Below, in pieces: positions 24,647 through 32,154 of a stretch of 32,154 nt of DNA. Location of the stretch: positions 1 to 32,154 of the forward strand of contig JANXWB010000053.1 of assembly GCA_025351345.1 (NCBI GenBank), written 5' to 3'. Position numbers and translations under genes: made by a program. This stretch comes from Synechococcales cyanobacterium GL140_1_metabat_312. GTDB lineage: Bacteria; Cyanobacteriota; Cyanobacteriia; Leptolyngbyales; Leptolyngbyaceae. The notes below the pieces were generated by a model that was given only the letters and a program-made list of their open reading frames with translations, ran no database searches and was not told the DNA's origin. Numbering within the stretch: position 1 is the stretch's first letter; the number at the start of each line of letters is the position of its first letter.

Positions 24647-25492
24647 ATGATTGAAAAAATCCTTCTCGCCGACTCCGGAACCGGACATTCTGAAGAGATA
24701 CTTCAGGCATTAATTACCATTCCGTCGATTCGTCGCGCCATGGTAACAATTTTGCATGTCGTGCCCCCTCAGATTTCAGCGATGGAAATGGAGGCTAAGA
24801 CAGAAAAAGGTACCGTACTCGTACAGGCTGCAATCGATCGGTTAAAACTTGACCCTGAGAAGGTTTCGGTAATCATTCGATCGGGCGATCCAAAATCAGT
24901 AGTGTGCGAAGTGGCGGAAGAAGTAGATACTGACCTGATTATTATGGGATCTCGGGGCACGAAGAGTCGCCTAGTTTCTATTTTTGAAAACTCCGTGAGT
25001 CAGTATGTATTTCAGCTTTCGCCACGTCCGATGCTATTAGTAAAGGATGATATATATGTGCGTCCAATTCAGCGCGTTACTGTTGCCATGGACAAGTCAG
25101 AAATGTCTAACAAAAGCTTGAATTTGGCAATTTTCCTATTGAGAGATATGCCTGAGAGTAGGCTGAATTTGGTTCATATCAATCCAAATGCAAAAACAGA
25201 ATTGTCGGGTGCGGCGGCTGAACAAAACTCGGTTCTATCCGCTGCATTAGCCGCAGTAAAACGCTATGGCATTGATTGCCGCTGCTTTGTGGGTAATGGG
25301 AAAACGGGCGAAACGATTTGTCGTATTGCCGAAGAAACCCGCACTGACTTGTTATTGCTTGGGTCTCCCGATCGTCGGCCATCGATCGGTCGCAATCTTC
25401 CAGACATCGATCGGCTCTTGGGAACATCCCTTTCGGACTACGTGCGAACTCATGCGACTTGTCCCGTGTTGATGTCTCGGGCCGTAGGTTGA
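24647..25492 (+). CDS. Universal stress protein, tandem Usp domains
   Basis: A 281-residue protein made of two Usp domains (about 1-138 and 146-281). The ATP-binding glycine motif is visible in the first as IIMGSRGTKSRL then NSVSQYV, and in the second as LLLGSPDRRPSIG then GTSLSDYV with a longer insert. Usp proteins bind ATP or cAMP and are linked to stress survival; the presence of two adenylate cyclases nearby makes cAMP binding an attractive but untested idea. GAGG lies nine bases before the ATG. A terminator follows. Confidence 0.9.
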   Translation: MIEKILLADSGTGHSEEILQALITIPSIRRAMVTILHVVPPQISAMEMEAKTEKGTVLVQAAIDRLKLDPEKVSVIIRSGDPKSVVCEVAEEVDTDLIIMGSRGTKSRLVSIFENSVSQYVFQLSPRPMLLVKDDIYVRPIQRVTVAMDKSEMSNKSLNLAIFLLRDMPESRLNLVHINPNAKTELSGAAAEQNSVLSAALAAVKRYGIDCRCFVGNGKTGETICRIAEETRTDLLLLGSPDRRPSIGRNLPDIDRLLGTSLSDYVRTHATCPVLMSRAVG

Positions 25493-25540
25493 TTTTTAAA
25501 GACAAAGGACATGATTCAGAATTAGCTTACAAAATTCAAT

Positions 25541-25579
25541 TTCTAAGCTTCTTTTCTAAGCTTCTTTTCTAAGCTTCTT
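25541..25579. repeat. Tandem repeat, three copies of 13 bases
   Basis: TTCTAAGCTTCTT occurs three times in direct succession (25541-25553, 25554-25566, 25567-25579), each copy with an AAGCTT palindrome. It lies between the Usp stop and its terminator, so it is transcribed but not translated. Confidence 0.9.
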
Positions 25580-25586
25580 TAAGTGC

Positions 25587-25636
25587 AGCCTGGGCAACGA
25601 TCGATTCTCCGATTTTTCCCAGGCTTTGATTTTTTC
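25587..25636 (+). terminator. Intrinsic terminator after the Usp gene
   Basis: AGCCTGGG (25587-25594) pairs perfectly with CCCAGGCT (25618-25625), followed by TTGATTTTTT. The loop is long (23 bases). Confidence 0.7.
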
Positions 25637-25768
25637 GACTCAAGCCGATGAAACGTTCACTCTGTAATCACATTCAGTAAATCAGGGCGAATTCGGATTT
25701 CTGAGGTGAGTCGGAGGGATGAGGGGCACTACAATAAAGTGTAATGTTTCGCAATGTAGTCATACACC

Positions 25769-26029
25769 ATGTCAGCAACAATCGAAATCTATACTTGGAG
25801 TACTTGTCCTTTCTGTGTGAAAGCGAAGCGGCTCCTCGACAACAAAGGCGTACAGTACACCGAATATTGTCTGGATGGAGACGAAGCGGGTCGGACTAAA
25901 ATGGCAGTCCGATCGGGGGGAAGCAAGTCTGTTCCTCAGATTTTTGTCAACGATCAGCATTTAGGCGGTTGCGATAGTATTCACGCCCTCGATCGGGAAG
26001 GAAAGCTGGACGTTTTACTCGCAGGCTAA
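25769..26029 (+). CDS. grxC: Glutaredoxin 3
   Basis: An 86-residue dithiol glutaredoxin. The redox site is C13-P-F-C16, glutathione-binding features are SVPQIFV (the cis-Pro loop) and GGCDSIHAL. It reduces disulfides and glutathionylated proteins using glutathione. Length and motifs are normal for cyanobacterial GrxC. It converges on tadA 34 bases away. Confidence 0.95.
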   Translation: MSATIEIYTWSTCPFCVKAKRLLDNKGVQYTEYCLDGDEAGRTKMAVRSGGSKSVPQIFVNDQHLGGCDSIHALDREGKLDVLLAG

Positions 26030-26063
26030 CAGTTGCGGCAGTGAATGTTAGACCTACTACAAT

Positions 26064-26561
26064 TCACTGCCGTCTCTTCCCAAACCAATCCTGAAGCTGC
26101 GATCGGCACGATTCTTCTAAAAATCCGCCAATCACCTGCAACCGATGATTCGACAATGGACTATCGGGGATATTCCACATACTGCGCACCGCACCCGCTT
26201 TGCGATCATCTGCGCCGTAGACCAAAGTCTTAATTCGAGCCAGCCCGATCGCTCCAGCACACATAGCACAGGGTTCTAAGGTGACATATAGCGTACAGTC
26301 GGTTAAATGCCAATTTTTTAGAGCCAATCCAGCTTGCCGCAGCGCCAACACTTCAGCATGAGCGGTCGGATCTTGGTCTTGTTCACGACGATTCATAGCC
26401 ATGGCGATCGCCTTCCCGCAACTATCCACAACGATCGCGCCCACGGGAACATCACCTGCAATTCCAGCCTGTTCGGCCAAGTCTAGGGCTTTCACCATCC
26501 AGCCATGATGTCGCAAATATTCAGAATTATTGAATTCGATCGGTGGGATAGGATAAGGCAC
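26064..26561 (-). CDS. tadA: tRNA-specific adenosine deaminase
   Basis: A 165-residue zinc deaminase that converts A34 to inosine in tRNA-Arg(ACG), which is itself encoded at 9836. The zinc site is H68 in TAHAEVLAL with catalytic E70, and C98/C101 in LEPCAMCAGAI; GAVRSMWNI and QVIGGFLEESC fit the tRNA-type rather than free-base deaminases. The N-terminus has about 15 extra residues before the usual start. It diverges from the CpcT/CpeT gene. Confidence 0.93.
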   Translation of the reverse strand: MPYPIPPIEFNNSEYLRHHGWMVKALDLAEQAGIAGDVPVGAIVVDSCGKAIAMAMNRREQDQDPTAHAEVLALRQAGLALKNWHLTDCTLYVTLEPCAMCAGAIGLARIKTLVYGADDRKAGAVRSMWNIPDSPLSNHRLQVIGGFLEESCRSQLQDWFGKRRQ

Positions 26562-26592
26562 AGCGCATTTAATTCTCGTTAGTCATCCCATC

Positions 26593-27174
26593 ATGCCTCA
26601 TTCTCCTAATCTTCAAACCCTCGCCGCCTATCTAACAGGAACGTTCGATAATCAATCGCAGGCCATGGACGAGCCAGTTTGGTATGTCGGGCTTCAAGTC
26701 TGGCACCGTGCTACTCATCTTTTTTCAGATGACAGCATTACTATTTTTGCAGAGCAAGCCAATAGGCTCAAATTAGAACAATCTTACCGCCAGCGATTAA
26801 TACGATTACAGGACAATGAAAAGGGTCTCACGGCCCAGTTTTACGGCTTTAAAGATCCATCTATTGTCTTGGGAGCGGGGCAATATCCCGATCGGCTTAG
26901 TACCCTAACCGTCCAAGATATTGATTTTTTGCCAGGATGCTTGCTTACAGTTCAGGCACGAGCGCTGAATGGGAAACCCGGATTCTATGCGATCGCGCCT
27001 GAGGGAAGCTGCTGTCAATTTAAATATGGCGACAGAATCGGTCAGGTTTCCCTAGGATTCGCCGTATCGGAGACTGAATTTCACAGCTACGATAAAGGCA
27101 TTGACCCTGAAACCCTAAAACCCATTTGGGGTGCACTGATGGGACCCTATCAACATCAAAAACGATCGAGCTAA
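26593..27174 (+). CDS. cpcT: Phycobiliprotein chromophore lyase, CpcT/CpeT family
   Basis: A 193-residue lyase of the T-type family that attaches phycocyanobilin (CpcT) or phycoerythrobilin (CpeT) to the Cys-153-type site of beta subunits of phycobiliproteins. Visible family regions: LAAYLTGTFDNQSQA near the start, RLKLEQSYRQRLIRL and FYGFKDP, LLTVQARALNGKPGFYA, and SLGFAVSETEFHSYDKG. No phycobiliprotein operon is adjacent, as is usual for cpcT. CpcT versus CpeT cannot be separated by eye; CpcT is favoured because there is no sign of phycoerythrin genes here. Confidence 0.88.
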   Translation: MPHSPNLQTLAAYLTGTFDNQSQAMDEPVWYVGLQVWHRATHLFSDDSITIFAEQANRLKLEQSYRQRLIRLQDNEKGLTAQFYGFKDPSIVLGAGQYPDRLSTLTVQDIDFLPGCLLTVQARALNGKPGFYAIAPEGSCCQFKYGDRIGQVSLGFAVSETEFHSYDKGIDPETLKPIWGALMGPYQHQKRSS

Positions 27175-27209
27175 CTATTGACCCAACTACGGTATGTATC
27201 TTAAAAATC

Positions 27210-27572
27210 CTAACCGTCGCTCCGATGAACCCCTTCGAGTGCTTCTTCTTGGGTTAAGAAAATTTCAAACACAGAATCCATCATCGTCACCTCAAATACG
27301 AGTCGTGCTTCAGGATGAACATTGCAAATTCGGAAACTTCCATGAACCTTATCCGCATCACGCATTCCCGCAACCAACGAGGTTAGCCCTGAGCTGTCAA
27401 TAAAATTTACTTGCCCCAAGTTGACCACCACATGACGGCTTTGTCGGGAAATGCATTCCTGAAGTGTCAAACGGAATTGCCACGCGGTCGTGATATCTAA
27501 ACGACCGATAGGAGTGAGGACAATGACCTTATTCCCATCAGTCGTCAAGTGTTCTTTCTGGTCCATTCGCAT
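27210..27572 (-). CDS. STAS domain protein (anti-sigma factor antagonist-like)
   Basis: A 120-residue STAS protein. The phosphorylatable Ser is in FIDSSGLTSLV, preceded by HVVVNLGQVN and GRLDITTAWQF. Such proteins bind an anti-sigma factor or other partner and are switched by serine phosphorylation. ATG 27572 is chosen because AAGGA precedes it closely; the frame stays open to a GTG at 27620 without an obvious ribosome binding site. No RsbW-like kinase or PP2C phosphatase gene is adjacent. Confidence 0.87.
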   Translation of the reverse strand: MRMDQKEHLTTDGNKVIVLTPIGRLDITTAWQFRLTLQECISRQSRHVVVNLGQVNFIDSSGLTSLVAGMRDADKVHGSFRICNVHPEARLVFEVTMMDSVFEIFLTQEEALEGVHRSDG

Positions 27573-27683
27573 TATTCCTTGCTCTAAATCAATCACAACA
27601 TATACCGTACTTGTGGGCACTTCTCTTTTAGTTAGTTATCCCAAAAAACGAAGCCTCCCAACCCAAATGTTGTATGGATTGTT

Positions 27684-28769
27684 CTAGCCTTTCCAATTTA
27701 CCCAATCCTGAGGCTTCAGGAAAATCTCATACAAGCGGGACTCGGGCGATCCTGGTTCGGGTTGATAATTGTATTCCCAACGCACTAAGGGCGGTAACGA
27801 CATTAGGATAGATTCGGTACGTCCGTTGGTCTGCAAGCCAAAAATAGTTCCCCGATCGTAAACCAAGTTAAATTCGACATAACGACCCCGACGGTAAAGC
27901 TGGAAGTTTCGTTCCCGATCGCCATATTCCGTATTTTTCCGCTTCTGCACAATAGGAGTATAAGACGGTAAGAAGGCCAAACCACAAGACTGAGAAAAGG
28001 CAAAGACATCCTCCCAAGAGCGATCGGCTACCGGACCGACTTTCTTAGCATAGTCCGCCGCAACTGTATCCGCCTGAGACCCAGGATAGGACAGAGGATA
28101 CAGCGTGCCACTGTTGTCTTGGTAGTCAAAGAAAATGCCGCCAACTCCACGAGTCTCATCGCGGTGCTTTAGATAAAAATATTCGTCACACCAAAGCTTA
28201 AAAGTATTGTAGTACTCAGGATTGTGCCGATCGCAGGCGGCCTTCAAAGTCTTGTGGAAATGAACCACATCTTCTTCAACCGGGTAAAACGGAGTTAGAT
28301 CAATTCCGCCGCCAAACCACCACACTGGACCCGCTTCAAAGTAGCGATAGTTCAGATGAACCGTGGGGATGTGAGGATTTTTGGGGTGCAGCACCATAGA
28401 TGTCCCCGTAGCATAGAAGCTATGGCCCGCTGCCTCTGGGCGCTGAGCCAAAATTGATGGCGGTAACTGGTCGCCCCATACTTCTGAAAAATTCACACCG
28501 CCTTGCTCGAAGACGTTTCCATCTCGCATCACCCGCGATCGTCCGCCGCCGCCCTCTGGACGTTCCCAAGCATCCTGTTTAAATTTCCCTACCCCATCTG
28601 CTTCCTCCAGTCCCTCGCAAACTCGATCTTGAAATGACTTCATCCATTCGCTAACTCTTTTTTGCGAATCGGCTGGCGGTAAATTTCCAACAGTTGAATT
28701 CGATGCGGGCTTAGATTCTGGTTGGGGTGCTGGTTTAGATGCAGCAGGGCGTGGAGAGAATGCAGTCAT
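27684..28769 (-). CDS. hemF: Oxygen-dependent coproporphyrinogen III oxidase
   Basis: A 361-residue enzyme that decarboxylates coproporphyrinogen III to protoporphyrinogen IX using oxygen, feeding heme, chlorophyll and bilins. Family blocks: [55 protein letters not shown] and [20 protein letters not shown]. The first 40 residues are a Pro/Ala/Ser-rich tail not needed for the fold. ATG 28769 (MTAFSPRP) is chosen; ATG 28805 would add a short hydrophobic stretch unlike the family. Stands alone. Confidence 0.95.
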   Translation of the reverse strand: MTAFSPRPAASKPAPQPESKPASNSTVGNLPPADSQKRVSEWMKSFQDRVCEGLEEADGVGKFKQDAWERPEGGGGRSRVMRDGNVFEQGGVNFSEVWGDQLPPSILAQRPEAAGHSFYATGTSMVLHPKNPHIPTVHLNYRYFEAGPVWWFGGGIDLTPFYPVEEDVVHFHKTLKAACDRHNPEYYNTFKLWCDEYFYLKHRDETRGVGGIFFDYQDNSGTLYPLSYPGSQADTVAADYAKKVGPVADRSWEDVFAFSQSCGLAFLPSYTPIVQKRKNTEYGDRERNFQLYRRGRYVEFNLVYDRGTIFGLQTNGRTESILMSLPPLVRWEYNYQPEPGSPESRLYEIFLKPQDWVNWKG

Positions 28770-29161
28770 GATGAATATAAAAAGTTGGGTCGCGCTTTTC
28801 TTCATAATAGAGTACAGCTAATTGCACTCTAATCCATAGGATTGCGTTCTATTCCGGGGTTTAAAGGCTATCTAAGGCTGTCTTTAGAGTCTGTCTAGCA
28901 AGAGATTTCAAGGTTTGTTAATTTGTTTATAGTTTCGCCCCTGCAAATTGTATTGAAACGATCGTCCCAAATGTGGCCACTCATCTGCGGCTTAATCTAA
29001 CGACGGAGACAACCTAGCAAACCCCTCAGTACCACCAGTAAATTAGTAACACCAGTGAATTAGTAACACTAGTAAATTTATCCCCGCCAACCCACGCTAA
29101 ATGTGACGCTCTAACTGTTATCTTTAGTTGGGAATCTTCACGGGTAGGGGCAGATGTTGAG
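28770..29161. other. Intergenic region between hemF and pyrH
   Basis: Divergent promoter region of about 390 bases for hemF and pyrH. It holds a 17-base tandem repeat (separate entry). No ORF, riboswitch or RNA gene was recognised. Confidence 0.4.
29035..29080. repeat. Tandem repeat, about 2.6 copies of 17 bases
   Basis: CCAGTAAATTAGTAACA (29035-29051) is followed by CCAGTGAATTAGTAACA (29052-29068) and a partial third copy CTAGTAAATTTA. It lies about 80-125 bases before the pyrH start. Confidence 0.85.
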
Positions 29162-29890
29162 ATGGCCTTAACGTATCGGCGAGTGTTGCTGAAGCTAAGT
29201 GGCGAAGCATTGATGGGTGATTTGTCCTATGGGATTGATCCAGCCGTGGTCGATGGCATTGCTAAACAAATTGTTGAAGTGGTGAATGCGGGTGTCGAAG
29301 TGGCGATCGTAGTTGGCGGCGGGAACATTTTCCGGGGTGTCAAGGGATCGGCAGCAGGCATGGAACGAGCGACAGCCGACTATGTGGGGATGATTGCGAC
29401 AGTGATGAATGCTATCACATTGCAGGATGCACTAGAACGCCTGGGCATCGAAACCCGTGTCCTGACGGCTATTGCAATGCAAGAAATTGCAGAACCTTAT
29501 ATTCGGCGGCGCGCAATGCGACACTTGGAAAAGGGCCGGGTTGTAGTGTTTGGAGCGGGATCTGGCAATCCGTTCTTCACGACAGACACGACGGCTGCGC
29601 TGCGCAGTGCGGAAATTGGGGCGGATGTGGTACTCAAGGCAACGAAGGTGGAGGGTGTTTATGACGCTGATCCAAAGAAAAATCCGGATGCCAAACTATT
29701 TAAAACCCTCACCTACTCCCATGTGTTGAACAATGATTTGCAAGTGATGGATAGTACAGCGATCGCGCTTTGCAAAGACAACAACATTCCCATCATGGTA
29801 TTTAATGTGATGGTGCCGGGGAATATTCGTCGGGCGGTGATGGGTGAGGGAATTGGAACGATCGTTGGAGGTTCTTGTGAAATTAGCTGA
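29162..29890 (+). CDS. pyrH: UMP kinase
   Basis: A 242-residue hexameric-type bacterial UMP kinase making UDP from UMP and ATP. Visible: [14 protein letters not shown] at the start, [13 protein letters not shown] in the ATP-binding region, [39 protein letters not shown] and [14 protein letters not shown]. Length is normal. Its last 14 bases overlap the GTG start of frr, whose ribosome binding site GGAGG lies inside pyrH, so translation is coupled. Confidence 0.97.
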   Translation: MALTYRRVLLKLSGEALMGDLSYGIDPAVVDGIAKQIVEVVNAGVEVAIVVGGGNIFRGVKGSAAGMERATADYVGMIATVMNAITLQDALERLGIETRVLTAIAMQEIAEPYIRRRAMRHLEKGRVVVFGAGSGNPFFTTDTTAALRSAEIGADVVLKATKVEGVYDADPKKNPDAKLFKTLTYSHVLNNDLQVMDSTAIALCKDNNIPIMVFNVMVPGNIRRAVMGEGIGTIVGGSCEIS

Positions 29891-30425
29891 TGTAGAAAGT
29901 TCGATGAAGAAGGCGGTGGAATCCACTGTCCGTACGTTTAACACTATTCGTACTGGGCGGGCTAGTGCGTCGTTGCTCGATAAAATCATGGTGGATTATT
30001 ACGGCTCTCCTACGCCCATTAAACAAATGGCAAATATCACCACACCGGATGGGACGACGTTGCAGATTCAGCCTTACGATCGTGGGACATTGAACACGAT
30101 TGAGAAGGCGATTTCTCTGTCCGACATTGGTTTAACACCCAACAACGACGGAATTGCTATTCGGCTTAATATTCCGCCGTTGACCACGGAGCGCCGGAAG
30201 GAGTTTGTTAAAATGGCTTCTAAATATGCCGAAGAAGGAAAAGTTGCGCTGCGGAATGTGCGTCGTGATGGCGTAGATAGTGTTCGCAAGCTTGAGAAAG
30301 CTAGTGAGATTTCCGAGGATGAGTCTCGCGATCAGCAGGACAAAATCCAAAAGATGACCGATAAGTATGTTGCTGAAATCGATCGGATTTTTGGTGAGAA
30401 AGAAAAGGACATCATGAAGGTGTAG
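29877..30425 (+). CDS. frr: Ribosome recycling factor
   Basis: A 182-residue factor that, with EF-G, splits ribosomes after termination. Visible: [65 protein letters not shown], and [15 protein letters not shown]. The frame is open from 29844, but GTG 29877 ([12 protein letters not shown]) is chosen: a GGAGG lies just before it and the length then matches cyanobacterial RRF. Overlaps pyrH; the pyrH-frr pair is a conserved operon. Confidence 0.96.
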   Translation: MKLADVESSMKKAVESTVRTFNTIRTGRASASLLDKIMVDYYGSPTPIKQMANITTPDGTTLQIQPYDRGTLNTIEKAISLSDIGLTPNNDGIAIRLNIPPLTTERRKEFVKMASKYAEEGKVALRNVRRDGVDSVRKLEKASEISEDESRDQQDKIQKMTDKYVAEIDRIFGEKEKDIMKV

Positions 30426-30435
30426 ATCCAGCGCC

Positions 30436-30474
30436 CCAGTTCCCCTATCCCTATTAAATAATAAGGGGAACTGG
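30436..30474. repeat. Inverted repeat after frr
   Basis: CCAGTTCCCCT (30436-30446) and AGGGGAACTGG (30464-30474) are perfectly complementary over 11 bases with a 17-base loop. It lies 11 bases after the frr stop. No T-run follows, so it may protect the mRNA end or belong to the C-rich repeat family seen at 12841. Confidence 0.65.
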
Positions 30475-30611
30475 AATTTAACTGTTTAGTTCTTCTCAAG
30501 AAGGAAGATTCAGGGGATTGAGTTGTAATAAGAGTAAAAGAACTTTTTAAACACTATCCTTAGAACTCTTCAATCAATTTCCGATCGCTCTACAATCCCC
30601 ATGCTTACGCC

Positions 30612-31151
30612 ATGACTGATATTGCTTTTCCCCACCTTCAGAACTTGACCCCGATCGCTTATATCAATGCCTCCGGTCAACTCCCAGAAGAATTTCAGGG
30701 GAAAGTGGGTGTTTATGCAATTTTTGATGGACAGAACGAATTGCAATATATTGGCTATTCGCGAGATGTGTTTTTAAGTTTGAAGCAACATTTAATTCGG
30801 CAGCCCGAAAAGTGTGTAGCCGTGAAAGTTCAAACGATCGATCGGCCCAGTCGCACTGCTCTTGATGAAATTTGTCAAGCTTGGATTGAAGCAGCTAATC
30901 AACCCGATCTCGCCACAATTCACAAGGAATCCGTTTGGACCCGATCTATTGATATCAAAACTCAATTGACGGATGAGGAACAAGCCAAGGTAGCGAATGC
31001 GATCGATGACCTAGAGAAATCCATGATTTTGAAAAAAGCTTGTCGGCGCGTCGAAGCGATTATTCTCGATGTGTTGAAGGCACGGGGATTAGAAACCGAA
31101 ATTCGATTTAACCCAAAACTTAAAGAGTCGGGACTGTTAGATTTGAAATAG
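30612..31151 (+). CDS. GIY-YIG nuclease-like protein (cyanobacterial type)
   Basis: A 179-residue protein with a GIY-YIG domain at about 30-75: G33-V-Y and Y46-I-G48 stand in for GIY and YIG, with R51 in SRDVF as the expected Arg. The usual catalytic Glu and following Asn cannot be placed with confidence, so nuclease activity is uncertain. The C-terminal part (about 100-179, DDLEKSMILKKACRRVEAIIL) is helical. The same domain is found fused N-terminally to the chloroplast glutaredoxin GRXS16 in plants, where redox control of a GIY-YIG domain has been described. It stands alone here. Confidence 0.78.
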   Translation: MTDIAFPHLQNLTPIAYINASGQLPEEFQGKVGVYAIFDGQNELQYIGYSRDVFLSLKQHLIRQPEKCVAVKVQTIDRPSRTALDEICQAWIEAANQPDLATIHKESVWTRSIDIKTQLTDEEQAKVANAIDDLEKSMILKKACRRVEAIILDVLKARGLETEIRFNPKLKESGLLDLK

Positions 31152-31284
31152 GGAATGGATTTGGACTAAAGATAGATTTGGACTAGGAAATACCCGATCG
31201 CTAGTAATAACTAATAACGATCGGATAAATGGATTTATGGTTGAAAGCTGTTGGGGGCGAGGTTTAGCTATGCAATGGTATCCG

Positions 31285-32154
31285 CTAGCCAAACCCTGGA
31301 ATCAAACCCCCGCTCAGTTTTTTTAGCGCACGGGTGGCAACATCGGCATATTTAAGCTCGCCACACATTATTTTGCAAAGCCGATCGGTCGCAGATTGAC
31401 GCTTAACGCCGACCTTATAACCAATTCCTGGTACACGGTAGAAAATGTTTGCTAACTTCTGCGCCCACACCATATCCTGCCCCCATTCCGCTTGGATCAC
31501 TTGGGTATAATTCGCCAATGCTGCACTATTTCCAGATAATGCGCTGTCGATCGCAACCGCCGCCTTCATCCCACTAAATAACGCTGGACGAACTCCCTCT
31601 GCTGTGAAGGGATCGCTCAAACCCGCTGCTTCCCCGGCTAATAGGGCATTGCGCGTATGCAACTGCTGGTCTTCAGTCCACAGGCACATGGGATGACTAT
31701 GAAACGTCGCTTGGCTGATGTCCAAGGCTTTGAGCTTTGTATATTGCAGCAGTGCAGCTTGAAGATCTTCATTATCCTTACCTCGAAAAGTTCCCGTGCC
31801 AATTGAGTAGCCGTTCGCTTTGGGTAAACTCCAGATGAAGCCATTTTTGATAATGCCGAAGTCGAATTGAGCACTGGGAGCAATATCTTGAGCAGGAACT
31901 TCCATCACCATGCCCATGCGGACACTCCGATCGGCAAACCCAAGCCACTTCGCCATTGGTCCCTTTGCGCCATCCGCTCCAATCAGATATTTGGCTTGAA
32001 ACGTGCCCTGATCGGTCTTGACGGTCCAAAAGTCGCCCTTAAATTCAATGCCCGTGACAGTGGTTCCGGTTTGAACCTGTGCGCCTAATGCTTGGGCCTG
32101 CTGGATGATGTGGTAGTCAAATTCCGATCGGTTCACCATCCACATCGGCTCTGT
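31285..32154 (-). CDS. FAD-dependent geranylgeranyl reductase-like oxidoreductase, partial
   Basis: A flavoprotein of the geranylgeranyl reductase/ChlP-like group, truncated at its N-terminus by the window edge; the frame continues past 32154 (Thr-Glu-Pro precede the first Met seen). The N-terminal FAD Rossmann motif is outside. Visible: MVNRSEFDYHIIQQAQALGA, YLIGADGAKGPMAKWLG and LLAGEAAGLSDPFTAEGVRPAL, the second FAD-binding region. ChlP itself reduces the geranylgeranyl tail of chlorophyll; this may be ChlP-like or an NAD(P)/FAD oxidoreductase of unknown substrate. Confidence 0.82.
   Translation of the reverse strand, partial: TEPMWMVNRSEFDYHIIQQAQALGAQVQTGTTVTGIEFKGDFWTVKTDQGTFQAKYLIGADGAKGPMAKWLGFADRSVRMGMVMEVPAQDIAPSAQFDFGIIKNGFIWSLPKANGYSIGTGTFRGKDNEDLQAALLQYTKLKALDISQATFHSHPMCLWTEDQQLHTRNALLAGEAAGLSDPFTAEGVRPALFSGMKAAVAIDSALSGNSAALANYTQVIQAEWGQDMVWAQKLANIFYRVPGIGYKVGVKRQSATDRLCKIMCGELKYADVATRALKKLSGGLIPGFG

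Noticed and set aside
25541-25579. CRISPR-like array
   Set aside because: Units are contiguous 13-base copies without spacers; no cas genes are present.

Overview
This window reads as a piece of a cyanobacterial chromosome. Evidence: the octamer GCGATCGC and its core CGATCG (HIP1 sites) occur throughout; there are phototroph genes (a CpcT/CpeT phycobilin lyase, BtpA for photosystem I, aerobic HemF, and at the right edge a geranylgeranyl-reductase-like flavoprotein); and there are typical cyanobacterial families (XisI, DUF4340, membrane class III nucleotide cyclases, a 4HBT thioesterase). It looks like a filamentous or Leptolyngbya-type species, but the species cannot be named from the sequence alone. 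Most of the window is single genes or short pairs of housekeeping type on both strands.

Layout. 1-855 is a decayed region: an IS5-family transposase running off the left edge with its frame broken at an A-run, then remnants that read as an Uma2-like protein and the C-terminus of an Mrr-type restriction protein. 950-2652 is an ABC permease plus ATPase of the TrpY/TrpZ type (COG4120/COG1101) with no binding protein beside them. 2683-4065 is a six-helix membrane adenylate cyclase. 4140-6812 (minus) is a type IIA topoisomerase A subunit without a visible GyrA box. 7174-9219 holds a receiver protein, a DUF4340 lipoprotein-like protein and purU. 9262-9795 (minus) is moaC, followed by tRNA-Arg(ACG), a secreted TPR protein, a secreted protein of unknown function, pyrE, folK and a Nudix hydrolase.

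14052-16811 is a small accessory islet between core genes: an orphan HicB-like antitoxin, a 579-residue protein with two CBS domains, a HEPN-like domain carrying an Rx4H motif, a DUF7662-like domain and a DUF4268-like domain, a probable decayed fragment, and an orphan XisI. The CBS-HEPN-DUF7662-DUF4268 protein is the best candidate here for an undescribed (possibly defensive or stress-triggered) system.

16880-24136 carries rsmI, a four-helix membrane protein, cysQ with an overlapping unknown gene, a 63-residue protein, btpA, a creatininase-family amidohydrolase, a second adenylate cyclase with a periplasmic-type sensor, a small membrane protein and a thioesterase. 24415-28769 holds a possible small ORF, a tandem Usp protein, grxC, tadA, a CpcT/CpeT lyase, a STAS protein and hemF. 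29162-32154 holds pyrH-frr (overlapping), a GIY-YIG protein and the truncated flavoprotein.

Connections: tadA edits the ACG anticodon of tRNAs such as the tRNA-Arg in this window; pyrE and pyrH feed UMP/UDP synthesis; purU and folK bear on folate and one-carbon supply; hemF supplies tetrapyrrole for the bilins that CpcT attaches; the two cyclases probably feed one cAMP pool from different inputs. Intergenic terminators are visible after the tRNA, between the TPR gene and its convergent neighbour, after the membrane protein at 17987, and after the Usp gene. No rRNA, CRISPR array or prophage is visible.
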